Positions 33,350 to 42,314 of a DNA stretch of 64,000 bases are shown here, one piece after another. Under the pieces are notes generated by a model. The model saw nothing but the letters and a program-made list of their open reading frames with translations, made no database searches and was not told where the DNA came from. Position 1 is the stretch's first letter. Each line of letters starts with the position of its first letter. The position numbers and the translations under genes were made by a program. Source of the DNA: Sva-07 sp963728195 (lineage in GTDB: Bacteria > Actinomycetota > Acidimicrobiia > Acidimicrobiales > Ilumatobacteraceae); NCBI GenBank assembly GCA_963728195.1, contig CAVSIX010000008.1:62001-126000 (forward strand), written 5' to 3'.

Positions 33350-35720
33350 ATGCGCGTGCTCCGAACCGTTCGCGCCGCTGACGTTCGGACAGCAGGGGCC
33401 CGATCGGCAGCTTCGGCCGGGGGCCACCGGGTGCCTTGCTCCAGTGCTCGACGAGCCAGCCGCGTTTGCGGGCGATCGCCGCGAGCCGGGTCTCGGGGTT
33501 GACCGCAACCGGGAATCCGACCGCTTCGAACAGCGGCAGGTCCGACGACGAGTCGGCATAGGCGACGCACTCGTCGAGGTGGAATCCCTCGGCATCGCAG
33601 TAGTCGGCCAGCACCTGGGCGCGTGCCTCGCCCGTCGGTGGCACCGTGTGCATCTCACCGGAGTAGGTGTTGTCGGGACGGATCGACATCTCGGCGGCGA
33701 CGATCTCGTCGAACAACGGGCGCAGCCCCTCGACGTTGAAACTCAGGGCACCGGTGATCAGGATCGTGCGGTGACCCATCGCCCGGTGCTGACGGACACG
33801 CCGCATCCCCTCGGGGAACGACTTGGTCATGATGATCTGGCCGAACATCTCACGCGCATCTCGTTCGATCTGTTCGACCGGGGCGTCCTCGTAGCGCCGG
33901 TAGAAGTAGCGGAGGAAGTCGCTGCGGTCGGCGCGGTCGAGCTTCAGCAGACCCGGCCCCTCCACGAGGGTGCGCAGGACGTAACGGATCCGTTCGGGCG
34001 TGTCGAGGCGACGGGTGGCGAGCCACGAGTAGCTCTCGACCACGTTCGACGAGATCAAGGTGTTCTCGAGGTCGAACGCCACGACCTGGCGCTTCGGGTC
34101 GAGCACCTGCTTGCGGAGTCGGGCCATGCGGTCGGTCGACTGTGAGGCCCCGGGCGTGGTCTTCACCCGGGCGTGCTGCACGATCGAGGGCAGATGGATC
34201 TGTGTGATGTAGGTCGGCCAGTCGACCGACCGGGGATCGAAGTTGAAGATCGCACGGTCGTCGTCGCCGAGTTCGCCCCAGGTCAGCATCAGGTTGTCGA
34301 CCTGGTAGATCGCCTCGCACTCCGTGTACAGGCCGTACAGCTCGACGTAGGTGAGCGCTCGCTCGACCTCGGTGCGCTTCATCTCGATCTGTGCCGACCA
34401 CTCGGCCTGGCGGCCCCGCAGCGGCAGGTTCTGCAGCACCTTCTCACCCGCTGTCAGGATCGTCTTGGCCCGGTTGAGCTGGCCCTGGACGCGACCGCGG
34501 CCCGGGAAGCGGAACTCGGGCACCACGATCGGCTGGCCCTTGGCGTCGTAGATCGGGTGCTCGAGGAACCAGCCGCTCACATTGTCGACGAGCATGCGGT
34601 ACTTCAGCGGGTTGATGCCACCCGACGCCACCTGGGTGATCTCGGGTGCCCGTTCGGGCCCGAGCGCCGCCACTGCGATGATGGCGGCGACGACGATGTC
34701 GACCGGGATCACGTCGACGGTTCCCTCCGGCACCCCGGGGAACTCGTCGAGCAGCCCGCGGGCGTAGGAGATCAGCACCGGCTCGGCCATCCGGAACCCG
34801 CGGATCCAGCCCGGCCGGGGCTCGGCGAGAGCGGACTCGATGATCGAGGGGCGCACGATCGACACCGGCACCGGACCCTTGACGTCGGTGAGCGCCTGCT
34901 CGCCGAGGGCCTTCGTGAACGCATAGGCGTCCGGCCAGCCGACGCTCGCGGCGCGGGCCCTGCCGGCTTCGACGAGCTGATCCTTGACCCACTTCTCGCG
35001 CAGCTGCTCGGTCTTGGACGCAAGCGCAGGTGCGCCCGCGGCACCGAGTTCGGTGCGCGCCTCGTTGCGGAAGTGTTCGAGGCGTTCCTTGGCGCGACTC
35101 GCCGCATCGGCGTCGGAGCGCAACCGGCGGCTCGCCTGGACCTCGCTGCGCCAGTCGATGCCGATGTCGAACGGTCCGTCGCTGACCAGCTTCTCCGGAG
35201 CGTTGCCGCGCCGGTTGCCGGCGACGTAACAGGTCGACACGGCGACGAGGTGCGGCGTGATGCCGAGGTCGTTGCAGAGGTCGGCGATGCGCGAGGGACC
35301 GAGCAGGTTGATCTCGACTGCGGAGTCGAGCGGCGAATCGAACGACACCGCTGCTGCGGAGTGGATGACGATGTCACAGCTGGCGAAGATCGCCCGGCCC
35401 GCTTCGTCGAGCCCGAGCCCGTCGCGGGTGACGTCACCCGACACCGTGCTGACCCGACCGGTGACGTCGGCGAAATCCACTCCCTTGTCGTTGCACTCGG
35501 CTCGCAGCCGGTCGAACGCGTCGTTCTTGAAGATCTCGCGCTCGGTGCGCCGCGCGGCGCTGGTGCGCTGGCCGTCGCGTACGAGCAGCACGAGCTCGCA
35601 ACCCGGTACCGAGCGGAGCAATCGCTCGACGAGCGCGGTGCCGACGAACCCGGTGGCGCCGGTGATGGCGATCCGTTGTCCGTCGAGCGATTCGGCGATC
35701 ACGGTTGACGTGTCTACCAC
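33348..35720 (-). CDS. Fatty acyl-CoA reductase fused to HAD-IB phosphatase
   Basis: 790-residue fusion. Residues 15-480: a FAR-type extended SDR with ITGATGFVGTALVERLL, HSAAAVSFD, VSTCYVAGN, YAFTKALGE (catalytic Tyr/Lys) and VDVIPVDIVV. Residues about 555-770: a HAD-IB (SerB-like) domain with VAFDLENTLISS (Asp nucleophile position), LITGALSF and CVAYADSSSDLPLF. The nucleophile motif reads DLENT where DxDxT is usual, so the second Asp is replaced. It would reduce acyl-CoA to alcohol or aldehyde. GTG start; a 14-bp palindrome lies 7 bases upstream. Confidence 0.85.
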   Translation of the reverse strand: MVDTSTVIAESLDGQRIAITGATGFVGTALVERLLRSVPGCELVLLVRDGQRTSAARRTEREIFKNDAFDRLRAECNDKGVDFADVTGRVSTVSGDVTRDGLGLDEAGRAIFASCDIVIHSAAAVSFDSPLDSAVEINLLGPSRIADLCNDLGITPHLVAVSTCYVAGNRRGNAPEKLVSDGPFDIGIDWRSEVQASRRLRSDADAASRAKERLEHFRNEARTELGAAGAPALASKTEQLREKWVKDQLVEAGRARAASVGWPDAYAFTKALGEQALTDVKGPVPVSIVRPSIIESALAEPRPGWIRGFRMAEPVLISYARGLLDEFPGVPEGTVDVIPVDIVVAAIIAVAALGPERAPEITQVASGGINPLKYRMLVDNVSGWFLEHPIYDAKGQPIVVPEFRFPGRGRVQGQLNRAKTILTAGEKVLQNLPLRGRQAEWSAQIEMKRTEVERALTYVELYGLYTECEAIYQVDNLMLTWGELGDDDRAIFNFDPRSVDWPTYITQIHLPSIVQHARVKTTPGASQSTDRMARLRKQVLDPKRQVVAFDLENTLISSNVVESYSWLATRRLDTPERIRYVLRTLVEGPGLLKLDRADRSDFLRYFYRRYEDAPVEQIERDAREMFGQIIMTKSFPEGMRRVRQHRAMGHRTILITGALSFNVEGLRPLFDEIVAAEMSIRPDNTYSGEMHTVPPTGEARAQVLADYCDAEGFHLDECVAYADSSSDLPLFEAVGFPVAVNPETRLAAIARKRGWLVEHWSKAPGGPRPKLPIGPLLSERQRRERFGARA

Positions 35721-35726
35721 AATCGT

Positions 35727-35740
35727 CTACCAATTGGTAG
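35727..35740. promoter_or_regulatory. TetR operator between reductase and regulator
   Basis: CTACCAATTGGTAG is a perfect 14-bp palindrome in the 49-bp gap between the divergent reductase (start 35720) and TetR (start 35770) genes. Its ends run into TAGAGA on the plus strand and TAGACG on the minus strand, candidate -10 elements, so a bound repressor would block both genes. Confidence 0.7.
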
Positions 35741-35769
35741 AGAGATGCTGCGGGAGAGAAGAAGCACAC

Positions 35770-36366
35770 ATGGCTGACCGGTCGACCCGGGACCGGATCC
35801 TGGAGGTGTCGCTCGACCTGTTCGGCACGCGAGGCGTCGACGCCGTGTCGCTCGACGAGATCGCACGCGCCGTCGGCGTGCGCAAACAGACCGTGCTGTA
35901 CTGGTTCGAGTCGAAGGACGACCTCGTCGACGAGGTGCTCGCAGTTGCGGCGGCGGAGCTGGTGATCGTCATCGATGCTGCCCTGAGGGCAGCGCCCGAC
36001 GATCCGCTCGACCGGATCGACGCCGTCGTGCGAGCGGTGTTCCGGCCGGCGGTCCGACGACCCGCACTGCTCGGACTGATCCGCGAAGTCAGCCGCCTCG
36101 ACTCAGCGCAGGCCGAACGCCTCCGCGCGCGGATCCAGTCGCTCGTCGATCGAGCCGTCGTCTACCTCGGCGCCGAGATGGCCTCGGGGCGGCTCCGCCA
36201 GGGTGATCCACGCCTCGTCGCCGCACTCGGTTACGCCACGGTGACCGGTATCGCCACCGAACCGGAGGCCTTGCGCGCCGTCGGCTGGGAGCCGAACGCC
36301 GCCGGTCTGCGCCGCCTGCGCGACGAACTCCGATCGTTCCTCCGCTCCGCCCTTGCGCCGCCCTGA
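35770..36366 (+). CDS. TetR-family regulator of the lipid-type block
   Basis: 198-residue TetR regulator: helix-turn-helix at residues 8-55 (ILEVSLDLFGTRGVDAVSLD, then VRKQTVLYWFESKDDLV), with a helical effector domain. GGGAGAGAAG lies 7-16 bases before the ATG. Diverges from the reductase gene across a 14-bp palindrome and therefore probably represses both itself and the minus-strand block (reductase, dehydrogenase, racemase-like and beyond). An acyl-CoA or fatty acid effector is likely but unproven. Confidence 0.92.
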   Translation: MADRSTRDRILEVSLDLFGTRGVDAVSLDEIARAVGVRKQTVLYWFESKDDLVDEVLAVAAAELVIVIDAALRAAPDDPLDRIDAVVRAVFRPAVRRPALLGLIREVSRLDSAQAERLRARIQSLVDRAVVYLGAEMASGRLRQGDPRLVAALGYATVTGIATEPEALRAVGWEPNAAGLRRLRDELRSFLRSALAPP

Positions 36367-36377
36367 TCGAACTTCGA

Positions 36378-37481
36378 TCAGCGCTTGGTGTTGCGCCGGC
36401 GGCGGGTGTGGCGTTCGAGGGCGAGGTCCACGAGCCGGTCGATCAGCTCGCTGTAGGTCATCCCCGAGTGCATCCAGAGCTTCGGGAACATCGAGATCGG
36501 CGTGAAGCCGGGCATCGTGTTGACCTCGTTGCACAAGAACCCGCGGCCGTTGCCGGCGTCGTCCATCTCGTAGAAGAAATCGACCCTTGCCAGCCCGTCG
36601 CAGCGCAACGCCCGGAACGTGTCGATCGCCAGCGAGCGCACGCGCTCGACCTCGTCGTCGGGCAACGGTGCAGGGACGAGCAACTGGGCACCGTCGGTGA
36701 CGTACTTGTCCTCGTAGCTGTAGAACTCGTCGCCGGGCACGATTTCGCCGGGCAGCGACGCCGATGGCTCGGTGCCGCCGAGCACCGCCACCTCGATCTC
36801 GCGTCCGACGATCGCTTCCTCGACGACGATCATCTCGTCGTAGGTCAACGCGTGATCGATCGCCTCGCGCAGCGCCTCGACCGTCGCCGCCTTCGACACA
36901 CCGACCGACGAGCCCATGTTGGCCGGCTTGACGAACACCGGCAGTCCGAGGTCGGCCGCGAGCGACGCCGCCGAGCCGGGCGTGATCTCGTGTTCGCAGA
37001 ACGCCCGGTGCCGCGCCTGGGGGATGCCGGTCGCGCTGAGCACCTGCTTGGCCATCGCCTTGTCCATCGCCACCGCGGAACCGAGGACGCCGCTGCCGAC
37101 GTAGGCGACGTTGGCGAGGTCGAGCATGCCCTGCACCGTGCCGTCCTCGCCCATCGGGCCGTGGAGGAGCGGGAGCACGACGGTGGTCTCGTCGGAGGAG
37201 GAGGCGTCGGCGAGCATCGGCGTGGGCGACACGTCGGTGCCGAGCGGGTTGAGCCGTCCGGGGATCGCATGGGGACCCTCGATCAGCGCCTCGATCGCTT
37301 CGTGGGCCAGCGCCCACTGTCCCTCGGTGGAGATGCCGACGGGTGTGATCCGGTATCGGGACGGGTCGGCGGCACGCAGCACGTGTGCGGCGGTGGTGCA
37401 CGAGACGTCGTGCTCGGCCGATTCGCCGCCGAACAACACCACGAGATGAATGCGCTCGCCGGAGTGCCGCGTGGGGGTCAT
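36378..37481 (-). CDS. ddl: D-alanine--D-alanine ligase
   Basis: 367-residue ATP-grasp ligase making D-Ala-D-Ala for peptidoglycan. LFGGESAEHDVS at the N-terminus, LHGPMGEDGTVQG, VFVKPANMGSSVGVSK (ATP binding) and FLCNEVNTMPGFTPISMFP (metal and substrate binding) are all family signatures. It diverges from murF, whose enzyme uses this product, over 24 bp holding a shared palindromic promoter. TACCGT is 6 bases from the ATG on this strand. Confidence 0.97.
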   Translation of the reverse strand: MTPTRHSGERIHLVVLFGGESAEHDVSCTTAAHVLRAADPSRYRITPVGISTEGQWALAHEAIEALIEGPHAIPGRLNPLGTDVSPTPMLADASSSDETTVVLPLLHGPMGEDGTVQGMLDLANVAYVGSGVLGSAVAMDKAMAKQVLSATGIPQARHRAFCEHEITPGSAASLAADLGLPVFVKPANMGSSVGVSKAATVEALREAIDHALTYDEMIVVEEAIVGREIEVAVLGGTEPSASLPGEIVPGDEFYSYEDKYVTDGAQLLVPAPLPDDEVERVRSLAIDTFRALRCDGLARVDFFYEMDDAGNGRGFLCNEVNTMPGFTPISMFPKLWMHSGMTYSELIDRLVDLALERHTRRRRNTKR

Positions 37482-37487
37482 CGGTCC

Positions 37488-37497
37488 ACGGTACCGT
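37488..37497. promoter_or_regulatory. Palindromic bidirectional -10 between ddl and murF
   Basis: ACGGTACCGT reads TACCGT on both strands. On the plus strand it lies 8 bases before the murF GTG, on the minus strand 6 bases before the ddl ATG. One 10-bp palindrome thus supplies the -10 element of both leaderless genes. Confidence 0.55.
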
Positions 37498-37505
37498 CGG
37501 CGCCT

Positions 37506-38825
37506 GTGAGGATTCGTGCATCCGAAGCTGCCGCCGGCGTCGGGGGACGGCTGATCGGTCCGGACGTCGAATTCGACGGAGCGTCCTTCGATTCCCGCAC
37601 GACGACCCCGGGTCAGCTCTTCGTGCCGCTGGTGGCCGACCGCAACGGGCACGAGTTCATCGGTGCGGCTCGTGAGCGCGGCGCGACCGTGCACCTGACG
37701 AGCGAGCCGGACCCGTACCGGCGTGACGGCACTGCGATCGAGGTGGCCGACACCGCCCTCGCGTTGCTGGCGCTCGCGGCGTGGGCACGGCGGCGTCTCG
37801 ATGCTCGAGTCGTCGGCGTCACCGGCAGCGTCGGCAAGACGTCGGCGAAGGACCTGATGGCGGCGGCGTGTGCGGCGGGACGGCGCACCACGGCAAACGA
37901 GCGCAGCTTCAACAACGAACAGGGCCTTCCGGTCACGATCCTCGGTGCGCCCGACGACACCGAGGTGCTGATCCTCGAGATGGGCATGCGGGGGTTCGGT
38001 CACATCAGCCAGTTGTGCGAGATCGCCCGCCCCGACATCGGAGTCGTCACCGTCGTCGGTCACGCGCACACGGAACTCGTCGGTGGTATCGACGGCGTCG
38101 CTCGCGCGAAGGGTGAACTCGTCGAGGCGTTGCCCGCATCGGGGACCGCCGTGTTGAACGCCGACGACGAACGGGTCGCGGCGATGCGCGCGCGGACTCG
38201 CGCCGACGTCCTCACGTTCGGGCGAGCCGGTGACGTGCGAGTCAGCGACGTCGAACTCGACAGTCTGGCGCGAGCCCGTTTCCGGCTCGACACGCCGTGG
38301 GGGAGTGGCACGGCCCGACTCGCGGTGCCGGGCGTCCACATGGTCACCAACGCCGCTGCTGCGATCGCCGTCGCCGGCGTGGTCGGCGTCGACCTCTCGG
38401 CGGCACTCGACGCGCTGGCGACCGCAACGGTGTCGGGCATGCGCATGGAGGTCAGCACCGCGGCGACCGGTGCGACGATCGTCAACGACGCCTACAACGC
38501 CAACCCGACGTCGATGCACGCCGCGCTTGCTGCACTTGCGGCGATGGACGCCGATCGTCGCATCGCCGTGCTCGGTCGGATGGGCGAGATCGACGATCCT
38601 GGGCCGGCGCACCGGGAGGTCGCGGCGCGCGCGGCCGAACTGGGCGTGGATCTGGTCGTGGTCGGCACCGACCTGTACGGCGTGGAACCGGTTGACGACG
38701 TCAGCGCTGTGCTCGGCGCGCTGGGACCTGGTGACGCCGTACTCGTCAAGGCGAGCCGAGCGGCAGGCCTCGAGCGTGTGGTCGCTGACCTGCTCAGACC
38801 AGACGTGACGCGTTCGTCGGAGTGA
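37506..38825 (+). CDS. murF: UDP-MurNAc-tripeptide--D-Ala-D-Ala ligase
   Basis: 439-residue Mur ligase adding D-Ala-D-Ala to the peptidoglycan precursor in the cytoplasm. N-terminal DSRTTTPGQLFVPLVADRNGH, ATP-binding GVTGSVGKTSAKDL, NNEQGLPVTIL, EMGMRGFGHI, and C-terminal NDAYNANPTSMHAAL, all MurF-type. GTG 37506 is the start because the signature DSR motif lies about 30 residues in and TACCGT is 8 bases upstream. Its last 32 bases overlap the end of the converging transporter gene. Confidence 0.95.
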   Translation: MRIRASEAAAGVGGRLIGPDVEFDGASFDSRTTTPGQLFVPLVADRNGHEFIGAARERGATVHLTSEPDPYRRDGTAIEVADTALALLALAAWARRRLDARVVGVTGSVGKTSAKDLMAAACAAGRRTTANERSFNNEQGLPVTILGAPDDTEVLILEMGMRGFGHISQLCEIARPDIGVVTVVGHAHTELVGGIDGVARAKGELVEALPASGTAVLNADDERVAAMRARTRADVLTFGRAGDVRVSDVELDSLARARFRLDTPWGSGTARLAVPGVHMVTNAAAAIAVAGVVGVDLSAALDALATATVSGMRMEVSTAATGATIVNDAYNANPTSMHAALAALAAMDADRRIAVLGRMGEIDDPGPAHREVAARAAELGVDLVVVGTDLYGVEPVDDVSAVLGALGPGDAVLVKASRAAGLERVVADLLRPDVTRSSE

Positions 38826-40107
38826 ACGGCTCGCCGCCGTCCTCGACCGACAGGAACGCCGACGGCGGCAGCCGCCGCAGGTCGACCCACCACGCCAGGA
38901 ACAGCGCGAAGGCCGCGCCGAAGCCGAGCACCGCCCTGGCGCCGATCCATTCGATCACCACACCGAACAGGAGGTTGCCGATCGGTACGGTGCCGCCGAA
39001 CACCATGAACCACAACGGCATCACCGTGGCGCGTTCGGTGTTCTTCATGTTCAGCTGGAACGTGGTCGTGATCGCGGTGGCCGTCATGAAGTAGAAGAAG
39101 CCGAGGATGAAGCCGACGGGAAACGCCAGCTCCGGCCCCCGGATCTGCGAGAACAGCGCGAGGGCGACTGCGAACCCGGTGAAGCCACGCACGATCAGCA
39201 CTCTGCGATCGATCGACGACAGGAACGTCCCGACCGACAGTGCGCCGAGGAAGGCCCCGGCGCCCCACGTCGCATACAGCCACCGGTAGGTGGCGCTCGA
39301 CGGGGCGATGTCGAAGTTGAGGCGGGCGACCGACGGGAACAGCCCGATGTACACGAGGCTGAACAGCGAGAACAGGAACATGCCCAGCAGTAGCCGGTTC
39401 AGCACGAGGCGCTGCTTGGCGATCTTCAGGCCCACGGTGAGCGAACGGAAGCCCCGAGCGGTGTTGCCGCTGCGCACGTCGGGCATGCGCACGATCAGCA
39501 GCGCAGCGATGAAGAACAGGTACGTCGCCGCGTTGACGAGGAAGATGCTCGACACGCTCAACCCGGCGACCGCCAGAACGGCGGCGAGCACCGGCCCGAC
39601 CACACGCGTGCCGTTGATCATCGCCGAGTTGAGCGAGATCGCGCCGGGGAGGTCTTGACGGTGCACGAGCAAGGGCATCGAGGCCTGGAACGCCGGTGCG
39701 TTGAGGGCATTGGCGATGCCGATGCCGAGCTGGGCAGCGAAGATCGTCCAGAGTGCGTGGTCGCCGGCGACGAAGTACGCGATCGCGATCGTCAGGACGA
39801 CCGACGCGCTCTGCATGGTCAGTTGCAACTTCTGTTTCGACACTCGGTCGGCGATGACGCCGCCGGGGATCGACAACACCAGGAGCGGCCCGAGCTGGGC
39901 GAACACCATCAGGCCGACGAGCGCCGGGCGTCCGGTGCGGTCGTCGATGTACGCCGGCAGTGTGAAGTTCTGCATCCACGTGCCGATGTTCGACAGCGCC
40001 AGGCCGAAGAAGATGATCCGGAACCCGCGGTACGACAGTGCGGCCCGGGCGGTCCCGGGCTTGTACTGGTGGTCGGGAGGCGTGTCGGTCTGGGCGGAAG
40101 CGGTCAT
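38794..40107 (-). CDS. MFS transporter (EntS-like)
   Basis: 437-residue major facilitator with about 12 hydrophobic helices. FRIIFFGLALSNIGTWMQNF and the loop ADRVSKQKL (motif A-like) match the EntS/DHA3 group of exporters. Substrate not known. The 3' end overlaps murF on the other strand by 32 bp. The Tyr/Asp-rich N-terminal 25 residues are cytoplasmic. Confidence 0.9.
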   Translation of the reverse strand: MTASAQTDTPPDHQYKPGTARAALSYRGFRIIFFGLALSNIGTWMQNFTLPAYIDDRTGRPALVGLMVFAQLGPLLVLSIPGGVIADRVSKQKLQLTMQSASVVLTIAIAYFVAGDHALWTIFAAQLGIGIANALNAPAFQASMPLLVHRQDLPGAISLNSAMINGTRVVGPVLAAVLAVAGLSVSSIFLVNAATYLFFIAALLIVRMPDVRSGNTARGFRSLTVGLKIAKQRLVLNRLLLGMFLFSLFSLVYIGLFPSVARLNFDIAPSSATYRWLYATWGAGAFLGALSVGTFLSSIDRRVLIVRGFTGFAVALALFSQIRGPELAFPVGFILGFFYFMTATAITTTFQLNMKNTERATVMPLWFMVFGGTVPIGNLLFGVVIEWIGARAVLGFGAAFALFLAWWVDLRRLPPSAFLSVEDGGEPFTPTNASRLV

Positions 40108-40191
40108 CGAGGCGTAGGGGTCGAAGCGTCGTCGCGGCGGACGCCCTGTCGTCTCGACCCGCGGGTCAAGTTACCGGACGGAGACAGGACC

Positions 40192-41338
40192 TCAGCGGAA
40201 CTGACCGAAGCAGGCCCGCAGATCGTCCACGAAGAGGTCCGGCACCTCGAATGCGCTGAAGTGGCCACCGCGAGGCTGCTCGTTCCAGTAGCGGATGTCG
40301 GTGAACGCGTCCTCGACCCATGCCCGCACCGGCGGCGCGATCTCCTTCGGGTACGCCGTGAATCCCGACGGGATCGTCACCGGCGCCGGCCGCGGTCCCT
40401 TGCCGAAACTCTCCCAGTAGATGCGAGCCGACGAGGCGCCGTTGGCGTTGATCCAGTACAGCATCACGTTGTCGAGGAGCTCGTCGCGGCTCAGTACGTT
40501 CTCGGGGTGCCCGTCGCAGTCGGTCCAGGCCCAGAACTTCTCGAGGATCCACGCCGCCTGGGCCGCCGGCGAGTCGACCAGTCCGTAGCCGATCGACTGC
40601 GGACGCGTCGACTGCTGCTTCGAGTACCCGGAGTCCCACTCCGCGTAGTACGCCAGGCCGTCGAGCGCCGCGTTGCTCCTCGGGCGTCGGTGCGCCGTCG
40701 AGCTTCGGTCGTGCTCCCATGGCCAGCGTGACGTGGATCGCGCTGCAGTGATCGACGTCGGTGCCGCCGATCGCCGTCGTGATCGCGGAACCCCAGTCGC
40801 CGCCCTGGGCCACGTAGCGGTCGTAGCCGAGTTCGGCCATCAGCCCGGCGAACACCTCGCCGATCTTCTGGACGCCCCAACCGGTGGCGGTTGGCTTGCC
40901 GGAGAACCCGAAGCCCGGCAGCGAGGGAGCGACCACGTGGAACGCATCGGCAGCGTCGCCGCCGTGAGCGGTCGGGTCGGTCAGCGGTTCGATCACCTTG
41001 TGGAACTCGACGATCGATCCCGGCCAACCGTGGCTGATCAGGAGCGGCATCGCGTCGGGATGCGGCGAGCGGACGTGGACGAAGTGCAGCCCCGGGTCGG
41101 TCAGCCCCTCGACCGGTGTCGTGAACTGGTCGAAGCGGTTCAACAGCGCTTCTCGCGCCCGCCAGTCGTAGTCGTTGGCCCAGTACTCGCACACCGCTTG
41201 CACGTAGGAGAGCGGCGTGCCCTGCGACCAGTCGTCGACCAGCTCGGCCTCCGGCCAACGGGTGTTGCGCAACCTGGCGCGCAGGTCGTCGAGCACCTCC
41301 TCGGCGACTTCGATCGTGAACGGCGTGACGTGTCCCAT
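40192..41338 (-). CDS. Epoxide hydrolase (EphB/EHN type, frameshifted)
   Basis: Epoxide hydrolase with the N-terminal EHN domain (FTIEVAEEVLDDLRARLRNTRW), LISHGWPGSIVEF, and nucleophile GGDWGSAI. After PTPEE, near 40675, the reading shifts: the C-terminal part (LAYYAEWDSGYSKQQSTRPQ ... MLYWINANGASSARIYWES ... RGGHFSAFE with the catalytic His) is in another frame ending at 40192. Removing one base gives one protein of about 381 residues. ATG 41338 has TAGGGT exactly 7 bases upstream. Faces the carboxylase operon. Confidence 0.85.
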
Positions 41339-41376
41339 CGGCACGACCCTACGCTCTTCCCTGAAAAGTCTCGCCA

Positions 41377-41397
41377 GTGTTGCGCTGAGCGCAACAC
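41377..41397. terminator. Hairpin between the TIGR03084 and epoxide hydrolase genes
   Basis: GTGTTGCGC, loop TGA, GCGCAACAC: perfect 9-bp arms. It lies 40 bases downstream of the TIGR03084 gene stop and 26 bases upstream of the hydrolase -10. No T-run follows, so it may be a terminator of the first gene or an operator of the second. Confidence 0.5.
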
Positions 41398-41436
41398 GGT
41401 CGCGCCAGAACGGACGGCATGGTCATCGAGGCATGG

Positions 41437-42226
41437 TCATCTCGGGCGGGGACCGTCGGAGGGTGGCCCGGCGAAGAGCTGAGCCTTCTCCATCCACTCG
41501 CGGGCGGAGTCGCCGGTGACGACGAGGTCGGTGTCGTCGACGTGGCGGCGCTGGGTGGTGACGAGGCAGAAGTCGAGCGCGGGGCCGACAATCGACTCGG
41601 GGGCATCGTCGGGCCCGAACGACCACGTCTCGCGCGACGGCGACGTCAGCTCCACGCGCACCGGCGTCGACGGCACCTCGAGGCCCCGGTTCATGTACGT
41701 CCAGCCACGGGTGATGAAGCCCAGCTGCGCGATGTGGCGCAGCCGATCGGTCGCAATGCGATCGGCGCCGACAGCGTCGACGATGTCCTGGCCGTGCGCC
41801 CATGCCTCCATCAGCCGTGCGGTGAGGAAGGACTTCGACCCCATCGAGGGCCCGTACCACGCGATGCGGGTGTCGTTGTCGAACGTCGATGCTGCGGCGG
41901 CGCGAGCGTCGGGCGGCCAGCTCGCCACGCCGAGAGGAGATGCTCCGGCGACATCGCCCGAGAGGCGCCGAGCGTCATGTCGTCGTCCGATGTGGAGCCG
42001 GTACCGAGCCGAGCAACGCGTGCATCGCCTCCTGGAACGCAGGCGGATCGGTGATCGCCAGTGCGGCGTTCTCGTCGAAGTACGTCAGGTGACCGATCTG
42101 ATCGGCCACCGTCCATCCGGGGCTCGGCGTGGCCAGCTGCCACTGTTCGGGCGACAGACCGGCGACGATGTCGTCGAGCGACTGCTGTTCGGCGAGGAGA
42201 TCTTCGAGTACTTCGGTGACGTCCAT
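41437..42226 (-). CDS. TIGR03084/maleylpyruvate-isomerase-like protein (two frameshifts)
   Basis: DinB-like metal-binding protein of the mycothiol-dependent isomerase superfamily. The N-terminus (ELSPEQW-type LSPEQWQLATPSPGWTVADQ and IGHLTYFDE) is in one frame, the middle (DDDMTLGASRAMSPEHLLSAWRAG) in a second, and the end (FDNDTRIAWYGPSMGSKSF, then ARLMEAWAHGQDI with metal ligands) in a third. The shifts fall near 41990-41995 and 41897-41907, each repaired by one added base. Intact length about 262 residues. ATG 42226 follows TACACC at 6 bases. Members often lie beside acyl-CoA catabolism genes. Confidence 0.75.
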
Positions 42227-42314
42227 GGCCACGGTGTATCCGATCGCTGCGTCGGCGTGCGCCTCGGAGGTGCGCTTCGGAGCTGATCACGGTCGCTCCA
42301 CTACGGTGACGGAC

